A stretch of 64,000 bases of DNA from Marinobacter guineae (lineage in GTDB: Bacteria > Pseudomonadota > Gammaproteobacteria > Pseudomonadales > Oleiphilaceae), in the NCBI RefSeq assembly GCF_002744735.1, contig NZ_KZ319339.1:372001-436000 (forward strand), in the 5' to 3' direction. Within the stretch, counting starts at the first letter, position 1. Each line of letters begins with the position of its first letter. Under the pieces are notes generated by a model that was given only the letters and a program-made list of their open reading frames with translations, had not been told where the DNA came from and made no database searches. Below are positions 29,403 to 36,700 of this stretch, in pieces. The translations under genes and the position numbers were made by a program.

Positions 29403-30757
29403 TTCAACTCCGCGGCTTCGTTTTCGGAGGCGTGCAGCGCTCCCGATTTGAGTCCGTTCCGAAATGACACCTGCATGCTTGCCACTAAAGCAAAGTAAAT
29501 CCACAAGAAGGGGTAATACAAAACCGTAACAAACGACGCACTAATCAATAGCCCGACCAGGCCCAGATCGAACCCGTAGGTTAAAAAGTAGTAAAAGCGT
29601 TCATCGATTTCTTTTGCCTGGCGCCTGATCTGTCGGGTGGTTTTCAAGGAATAGAATAACAGCAGTCCCAGTGCAAACAGGCCGGCATATCCCAGCTCGG
29701 TTCCGCATTGTATAAAGACGTTGTGTACCATATTGCTTCCGCTGATTTCAGGGCTGAAATGGTTGGCGTAATACACCTCCCAGGCGTTATGCCCTACACC
29801 AAGGAATGGAAACTCATTAATGGTCTGCCAGCCATCCTCCCACCGCTCGATACGGTGCAGCGACGTCCTGTCGTCACCAGCGGTATCAAAGCGCGCCTTG
29901 AACTCCTCTGGAACGACCTGCCAGATTATTGCTCCCAGGACGGCGACCACGATAAGCATGCGGAAAAAATATCGAGTTTTTACCAGTGCCATAACACAAC
30001 TGGCCGCAAGGCCGACCATGGCACCACGAGAGGACGTAGCGATGAGGGTACCTAAACCGGTAAGCGGCATAGCATAAAAAAAGACCCGCCAGAGAGGATG
30101 CCAATAAGGCCGCAAACCTATTATCAATGCTGCAGCCATAGGCACGTAAATGGTCATCTGTATACCCAATTCACCGGAGTTCTGAAAAAAACCAGGCGCT
30201 CCGGTAACGCCCCAGTCGGCAAATGAAAACCCCCGTTGTGCCCAAGTAATAAACCCGTGCTGAGACATTTTCAGGCTATAGATCAGAAAAGAAAGGAAAA
30301 AGATAAAAAACCTGGCTGGCGTGGTAACGATCTTTACAATAAGGAAATAGATTATGAACCAGTTATAGAAAGTCCAAAGCCTGCCAAAGGACACCGAAGG
30401 ATACTGTGAAAAAACCGAGGAAAGGATAACCACCCCAAAGTATAAAACCATGAGTTTGTTCAATACATGAGGTGCAGCTTGTCTTTTCTGATCAACAAAC
30501 AGGGCAATAAGCGCTCCGCCCAATAACATTGGAACCCATGGAAGCACGTCCAGCCATGTCCAAATGGATTGGGGGCGAACGTACTCGAAAAAAAGATAAG
30601 TACAAATAAATATGAAAGCCCAACCTTCAGCACGAATCGTTTGAACTATGTATTTCAGATCCATCCGATAGAGCCGTTCTTGATGAGGCGGCGTAGCTGA
30701 TTTTTTTTTAAGACGCGATCGGGAACTCGCGCTTGTTGAGGATGTTAATCGATTCAT
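29399..30757 (-). CDS. O-antigen ligase/polymerase (Wzy/WaaL) family membrane protein
   Basis: The 452-residue protein has 10-12 hydrophobic helices and the large periplasmic loop of the Wzy_C family. The loop includes SRGAMVGLAAS (conserved R.G) and FLGVGHNAWEVYYANHF, followed by MVHNVFIQCGTELGYAGL (the H-N-x..E.G pattern of ligases and polymerases). It most likely polymerises the flipped EPS repeat units. A related exosortase-A-associated ligase is often found in such loci, but this one lacks that family's usual N-terminus, so I use the broader name. It starts within the stop codon of the phosphatase gene (ATGA overlap). The first 30 residues are Ser/Lys-rich, and M32 (MDLKYIVQ) is an alternative start. 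Confidence 0.83.
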   Translation of the reverse strand: MNRLTSSTSASSRSRLKKKSATPPHQERLYRMDLKYIVQTIRAEGWAFIFICTYLFFEYVRPQSIWTWLDVLPWVPMLLGGALIALFVDQKRQAAPHVLNKLMVLYFGVVILSSVFSQYPSVSFGRLWTFYNWFIIYFLIVKIVTTPARFFIFFLSFLIYSLKMSQHGFITWAQRGFSFADWGVTGAPGFFQNSGELGIQMTIYVPMAAALIIGLRPYWHPLWRVFFYAMPLTGLGTLIATSSRGAMVGLAASCVMALVKTRYFFRMLIVVAVLGAIIWQVVPEEFKARFDTAGDDRTSLHRIERWEDGWQTINEFPFLGVGHNAWEVYYANHFSPEISGSNMVHNVFIQCGTELGYAGLFALGLLLFYSLKTTRQIRRQAKEIDERFYYFLTYGFDLGLVGLLISASFVTVLYYPFLWIYFALVASMQVSFRNGLKSGALHASENEAAELK

Positions 30758-31293
30758 GGCATAAGCCTTAGCCGGAGCACGTCTACTTTGCTTTCGATGA
30801 TAGAGAAAACCGAGCGAAATGCGTCTTCCGGTTCACCATACGGGTCAGCTATTGAGGGCCTGCACTCTTTACCCACCATGCCTAAAATGATGACGGAGGC
30901 ACCGTGCCCCGGAGGTAAGGCAGTTATCATGTATGGCTCCATGACCACCAACAAGTCAGTGGGTGAAAGCTCTAACTCCTGTAATTTTTTGCTGGAATGG
31001 CCTTCAAGATCGATCCCCCGCTCCCGGGCCACCTTTATACCAACGGAGTTGGCGGGAATTCCTCCGTCCGTATCGAGGCCACAACTTATAACCTCTAGCG
31101 TTCCACCCTCTCTTCTAAGGCACTCTTGCAAGTATCTTTCCGCATAAACGCTTCTGCAGACGTTACCTTTGCACAGGAAAATAACGCGTTGGGGCGGAGC
31201 ATTTCCGGAAAAATGTGCAAAACGATCGTACGCGCCGAAAAAAAGCAGACACCATTCTTTAGCGTACTTCCACCAGGATTTTAACTTGACCAC
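30754..31293 (-). CDS. Low-molecular-weight protein tyrosine phosphatase
   Basis: The active-site P-loop CKGNVCRS (C-x5-R-S, normally C.GN.CRSP) lies at about residues 40-47, and the general-acid loop ADPYGEPEDAF near 150. These mark a Wzb/Etp-like phosphatase, here 179 residues with a 35-residue N-terminal extension containing WCLLFFGAY. Such enzymes dephosphorylate the tyrosine autokinase that controls polymer length. In this window the partner kinase (43085-43984) has a degenerate ATP site, which makes the phosphatase's client uncertain. It is first in a tightly packed minus-strand operon running to about 21970. Its upstream region is shared with a divergent ATP-grasp gene. Confidence 0.85.
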   Translation of the reverse strand: MVKLKSWWKYAKEWCLLFFGAYDRFAHFSGNAPPQRVIFLCKGNVCRSVYAERYLQECLRREGGTLEVISCGLDTDGGIPANSVGIKVARERGIDLEGHSSKKLQELELSPTDLLVVMEPYMITALPPGHGASVIILGMVGKECRPSIADPYGEPEDAFRSVFSIIESKVDVLRLRLMP

Positions 31294-31389
31294 TTACTTA
31301 TCCTTGTCCCTTGGTTCTGCGCAACCTAGCGCGTTGCTCGATTCTACTTGATCAAGGCGTGACTGCCCATTGTTTCGCCTGGTGTTATT

Positions 31390-31418
31390 TTGACACCACA
31401 CGAGGCGATCTATACTAT
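31390..31418 (+). promoter_or_regulatory. Sigma-70 type promoter for the ATP-grasp gene
   Basis: A perfect TTGACA at 31390-31395 is followed by a 17-base spacer and TACTAT at 31413-31418 (4 of 6 to consensus). The predicted transcript start near 31426 leaves a leader of about 25 bases before ATG 31451. It is seen by eye only; no transcript data. Confidence 0.6.
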
Positions 31419-31450
31419 CCAAGTCGCTCCTCAGTCCTGGTATCAGCGCT

Positions 31451-32638
31451 ATGTCACATCGGGTATTGATTCTGGATGCCAACCAGCGATCAGCTTTAGC
31501 AGCCACACGAAGTCTTGGGCAGAAAGCCCTGTGGGTCACCACAGCGGACGAGAGTTCCCAGACCCTCGCCGGTGCTTCAAAATATGCATCAGCATCTGCC
31601 GTCTACCGCTCGCCCTTCAATACTCCTCGACTCTTTCTTGATGATGTGATGCAAATCGTAACGGAGCACAGTATCGATTTTGTTCTTCCTATGACCGAGG
31701 CTAGCACCTATGTGTTACTCGCAAACAGAGACCGCCTGCCAGGCCACGTTAAACTTCCCTTCCCGACCGAACATCAGGTTCACAAGCTGGCCAATAAGTG
31801 CGAGCTGACGCAGCTGGCCCAATCACTTGGCTTTCCGGTGCCGGGCAGCTTATTCTTTGATAGCAGTCAGGCTTTTTTCGCGAACCCTCCTGAGATTCGG
31901 GAATTCCCTGTTGTCCTGAAGCCCGCACTATCAAAAATTCTTCTGACAGATCGCATCATCAGTACTTCTGTCATCGTTGTGCAGAGCCGGGAATCGCTGG
32001 AAGCGGCTCTTGAAAAGCCTCAGTTCAAAGACCATCCCTTCATGATCCAGGACTTCATCACTGGTGAAGGCCAAGGAGTCTTTACTCTGTTTCGCGCGGG
32101 GCGGCCCATGTGCTTTTTTGCGCATCGCCGACTGAGGGAAAAACCCCCCGAAGGCGGAGTCAGTGTGCTGAGCGAATCCCGCCATATCGATGCCCGAATG
32201 CAAGCCATCGCTACAAGCCTGCTTGAGAGTGCGCAATGGGATGGCGTGGCCATGGTCGAATTCAAAGTCAGTCACGACGGTGTCCCCTATATAATGGAGG
32301 TCAATCCCCGATTTTGGGGTTCGCTTCAGCTCGCGATCGATTCGGGTGTTGATTTCCCCTACTTTCTTTATCGCAGTGTTTACGACCCGCATTACCAAAC
32401 TCCAACCCGGTTCCCTGCACCGGGAAATCGTTTACGCTGGTTACTCGGCGATCTTGATCGCCTCTACCTGGTTCTTAAAGCCCCCGCGGACCATTACTCC
32501 GTTGGGCGAAAGTTGTTAGCCATACTGCAATTTCTGGCGTTCAACCGCCGAACACGCCATGAGGTGAACCGTTGGTCAGACCTGGCACCGTTCTGGTTTG
32601 AGCTTAAGGCTTATATCAAGGCTCTAAGAGCCGGCTGA
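31451..32638 (+). CDS. ATP-grasp enzyme (carboxylate-amine/thiol ligase type)
   Basis: The 395-residue protein has the three-part ATP-grasp plan. It comprises an N-terminal Rossmann-like domain (RVLILDANQRSALAATRSLG), a nucleotide-binding lid with FPVVLKPALSK and PFMIQDFITGEGQGVF, and a catalytic domain ending DGVPYIMEVNPRFWGSLQLA, which supplies the Mg-binding Glu and Asn. Close relatives often sit in polysaccharide and lipid-glycan clusters with unknown reactions. It is divergent from the phosphatase operon, and its 3' end overlaps the convergent glycosyltransferase gene by 15 bases. It may activate a carboxylate for amide formation with an amino sugar or amino acid; the NRPS and FemAB genes nearby make this attractive but unproven. 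Confidence 0.78.
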   Translation: MSHRVLILDANQRSALAATRSLGQKALWVTTADESSQTLAGASKYASASAVYRSPFNTPRLFLDDVMQIVTEHSIDFVLPMTEASTYVLLANRDRLPGHVKLPFPTEHQVHKLANKCELTQLAQSLGFPVPGSLFFDSSQAFFANPPEIREFPVVLKPALSKILLTDRIISTSVIVVQSRESLEAALEKPQFKDHPFMIQDFITGEGQGVFTLFRAGRPMCFFAHRRLREKPPEGGVSVLSESRHIDARMQAIATSLLESAQWDGVAMVEFKVSHDGVPYIMEVNPRFWGSLQLAIDSGVDFPYFLYRSVYDPHYQTPTRFPAPGNRLRWLLGDLDRLYLVLKAPADHYSVGRKLLAILQFLAFNRRTRHEVNRWSDLAPFWFELKAYIKALRAG

Positions 32639-33727
32639 CCCCATTAAACTCAGATACAGAGATTTGTAGCGATCCACCATCATCTCGAGAGAAAACTCAC
32701 GTTTGGCGTCTTCCTTGGCTTTCTCAACCATTTTTACTACTCCAGGATTCTTCCGAGTCGATTCAATTGCATTGGCAATTTCATCCGGGGCAGCACAGGC
32801 AATCAGAAGACCGTTACAGCCCGATGTGATTATTTCCTCCGGCCCCCCGCTACGCGTGGCGACAACAGGCACTCCAGCCAACATGGCTTCCACCGTTGCC
32901 AAAGAGAATCCTTCCTGGGTGGATGGAAGCAAAAAAACATCTGCTTGTGCCAACAGATGCCTGGCGTCTTTTCGGAAGCCCATAAAATGAATACGTTCAG
33001 CGACCCCGAGAGCTTTCGCCTGATTTATGAGTGGTTCCGTTAACGACGGCTTGGCATCCCCTATAATTATGAAATGTGTGGCAGGATCCTTGATTCTGGG
33101 AACCGCCTGAACCAGGTACTCATAGCCTTTTGAACTCCGGACATTGCCGACCGAAACCACTAGCCGTGCCTCCGCCGGCAGGCCAAGGAGGGATCGCAAA
33201 TCGTCGCCCGCACACGCCGCATCAGGTTGCGCGACACCATTATAAATAAGGTGTGACTTGCCGCTTTTAAGCGTCGAGCGCTCGTTCAGCGCCTTCTGCA
33301 ACTGGCGGGAGACGCTGACAATAGCGCTCGCCCCCCAGTTTATAATCAGAAACTTCAAACCCAACAGCCGTTCTTGCGAGGCCACATCGACATTGCCATG
33401 GAAAGTGGCGATAACGGGCACACCGCCCAGCATTCCGGCTAACGACCCATAAACATTCGATCCAAGTAGATGCGCATGAATCAGGTTAATGCGATGCCGC
33501 CTGATCAACCGCACCAGCTCTCTCAGGTAACGAGCATTGAAGGAGCCTTTGGAATCAAGTATCAGAGGCTCGATTCCCAAACTGCGGATTTCACTTGCCA
33601 GCCACCCCTCCCCACGAAGAACTACGACCGGCTCAAAATCCGATGACAGTTCCCGGATGAGCTGAACAAAGACGGTTTCTGCACCACCTGGCCCCGTGGT
33701 GTCGATCAGATGCAGTACTCGGTTCAT
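32624..33727 (-). CDS. Family 4 (GT-B) glycosyltransferase
   Basis: The 367-residue protein has MNRVLHLIDTTGPGGAETVF at the N-terminus (acceptor-side GGAE loop). It continues with INLIHAHLLGSNVYGSLA, LVVSVGNVRSSKGYEYLVQA, IHFMGFRKDARHLLAQADVF and the donor block STQEGFSLATVEAMLAGVPV. The start codon lies 4 bases inside the 3' end of the NRPS gene, so translation is coupled and it closes the long minus-strand operon from 47744. It is a standard EPS glycosyltransferase; its coupling to the NRPS may mean the peptide product is glycosylated, or only reflect operon order. Confidence 0.87.
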   Translation of the reverse strand: MNRVLHLIDTTGPGGAETVFVQLIRELSSDFEPVVVLRGEGWLASEIRSLGIEPLILDSKGSFNARYLRELVRLIRRHRINLIHAHLLGSNVYGSLAGMLGGVPVIATFHGNVDVASQERLLGLKFLIINWGASAIVSVSRQLQKALNERSTLKSGKSHLIYNGVAQPDAACAGDDLRSLLGLPAEARLVVSVGNVRSSKGYEYLVQAVPRIKDPATHFIIIGDAKPSLTEPLINQAKALGVAERIHFMGFRKDARHLLAQADVFLLPSTQEGFSLATVEAMLAGVPVVATRSGGPEEIITSGCNGLLIACAAPDEIANAIESTRKNPGVVKMVEKAKEDAKREFSLEMMVDRYKSLYLSLMGSAGS

Positions 33728-36700
33728 TTTTCATCAACCAAGTCGTCAATATTGTTCTCACGGAAGAACTGATTGAGGCGTGCCTTGGTCGCTGGAGACT
33801 CAAGAAACGATTCGTGGAACGCGTCAATACACTCAATGATCAGACGCCCTTCAAGCACACCCTTCCAGCCAAGATAGGGGTCGGCATAGATACCCCTGTC
33901 ACTCATAGGAGCTCTGAGCAGAAGAACGTTTCCCTGATAGGTTTTTTCGGAATGCCGGTAAAGAGCTCGTATATTGTGATCTTTTATAAAGAATGGCCTG
34001 AGCTCCACCGGAATTGGTTGCTCCTTGTAGCGGTAATAGAGGATCTGTAACTTCTTCTGATATTGACGAAGACGACTCTGGAGACTGAACTGAAACCGGG
34101 TCCACAACGATTTGTGGAGCATTTCGGATTCCAACCGGCGGCCCTCAGGGCCAATCGTGTCCAGGAGGATAACCCAGTCGACCTCTTCGCCTTTTTGTTC
34201 GAGAAGGTATGCCATCTCCAGAGCTATCGTGCCCCCCATGGAACCGCCAATGAGCGTGAAAGGACCTCCGTAGCCTGAGCGTCCAAGCTCCTCGACATAC
34301 TGTGTAGCCATGGCAGTGATCGTATTTGGGGGATCATCAATGCCATTCAGCCCGCTAGACTGAAAACCCAAAACCGGACGATTCAGGCTATCGAGGTCCA
34401 ACAATCCCCTGTAGCTGAGTACATTACCACCAACCGCATGAATGCAAACGACGGGGTGCGATCCACTTTTGGGTTCAAGGACCACCAGGTTATTCCACTG
34501 AGCCTTAACGCTGTCTGAAGTCTCTGAGATCCTGCCTACCGGGAAATCGAGTGAGTTGCTGAGATCTCTTACCGTACGCTGTTTTAAAAGGAGAGATAAC
34601 GGAAGATCACATCCAAACTCACCCTCGATGTTGCCAAAAAGCTCAACGGCTTTGAGTGAGGACCCCCCCCATTCAAAAAAGTCATCAGTTACGCCGAGGT
34701 CCGGCCTCGCCAGGATCTCTTGCCATATTTTTAATAACCTGGCTTCCTGCCTGTTCTCAGGTGGAACTCCTTGGGAGTTCTTTGTCTCGAGCAGGTCTGA
34801 ACGGGGTAGAGCTCTGCGATCAACCTTTCCATTCGGATCTACAGGCAGCTCGCTGAGACCTATAATGTCTCTTGGCAGCATGAATCTTGGCAGGTGATCC
34901 TCCAAATCTTTCCTTAGCTTATTGAGCTTTGCGCGATCTGCTGCTCCGTCGTCCAAAACCACATAAGCAATAATCTCCGGGTTAGCATCGATACCTCGTT
35001 CTACCACCGTCGTTGCCTGCCTCACACCTTTAAGGTTCTCGAGAGCCGCGCTTATCTCTCCTGGTTCTACTCTGTGCCCCCTGATTTTAATTTGGTCGTC
35101 CATGCGGCCGAGAAACTCCAGGACACCATCATGTCTCCATCGTACCCTGTCACCAGTTCTGTAAAGCTTTGTGTCGGTGCCGATGAACTTATTTCCAGAC
35201 ACGAAAACATCGCGGGTTCGGTCAGGAAAGTTGACGTAACCATTCGCCACACCGTCTCCACCGGCGTATAGCTCACCCGGCACCCCTGGAGGACAAAGCG
35301 CGCCATGGTCATCAATCACGTGTACCTGAGTATTAGCGACGGGATACCCGATAGGAACACGATCTGGCACAGCCTTGTAGTCGTGCATTGGATAGCAACA
35401 GGTAAAGGTGGTGTTTTCTGTCGGGCCATACCCGTTAATTAAGGTAAGTTGCGGATTAGATTTTAAAACAGCTCTAACCCAGCGAGCCGACAAGACATCT
35501 CCACCAGCAAGCAGATAGCGTAGTTTAGAAAAGGACGCTGTATGGTGTTGGGCCATCTGATGGAACAACGCCGCAGTAAACCAGGCCACATTGACCCTTC
35601 CGCTTAGCAATATTTCACTTAAAGCTTTGGCGTTAAGATCATCACGTTGTGGAATGATCAGAGTCCCGCCATTTAACAATGGGCCCCAGATTTCAAGTGT
35701 CGAAGCGTCGAAAGAAATCGGCGCATTCATCAGAAAACGCGTGTCGCAGTCCAGCGGCAGGAAACTATTATTTTTAACCAGCCTGATGATATTCCGATGG
35801 ACGACTTCAACACCTTTCGGGACACCAGTCGATCCGGAGGTGAACATAATATAAGCGGGGTCAACGGCAGAGCAGGGAATCAGGCTACCGGCTTCGCGAC
35901 TGTCGTTTCGCAATGCTTCATCTAACGAGATCCAGTCGGTGCCTTCAGGGAGGTGAAACCGGTCTTCCTCATATTGCCCTATTACATATTTTGTTTTTGA
36001 CTCTGAGAGAAGCAACCTAAGGCGCTTCGGAGGGTATGTTCTATCCAAAGGCACATAGACAGCCCCAACGCGAAGGACTCCTAAGAGAGCAGCTATCGTC
36101 TGCCAGGATCTGCCTGCCAACAAACCAACAGAAGTGCCCTTACCAACACCGGAACCGATCAGTGCCGAGGCAACCCGGTTGCTCTGTGCCTCAAGCTCCG
36201 AGTAGCTAATCTGCAACTCACCCTGCTCGATTGCGATCTTGTCACTATGGCTTTCAACCTGAGCCTTGAAGCACTCAAGTAACGAGGCATCTCGAGGATA
36301 ATCGGTTGTTGTATTACTCCAGTCCCTGAGTACCTTTTGGTCATGAGGTGTTAGTAAGTTGACGTCCCGGGGGTTACATGATGTATCCCTCAACAATTCT
36401 GTTAGCAGCACTCTGAAATGCCCGAGTAGGCTTTCAATTGTTGTCCTGTTGAATAGTTTTTTACTGGCCTGTAACCGCAGATCCATTCCTTCCCGATACC
36501 AATCGGCAAACAGTACCAGTTCAGTATGACTGAACCCCGTATCGACCGGGCATGGCCGCATGACAATATCATTGTCGAGATAAACCGGTCGCTCCCTGAA
36601 ATCATTAAAGGTGAATAGCGTTTGGTAGACTGGCGTACGGCTTGGATCTCTGTCCGGCTGGATGATATCGACAATCCTGTCGAACGAGAAATCCTGATGC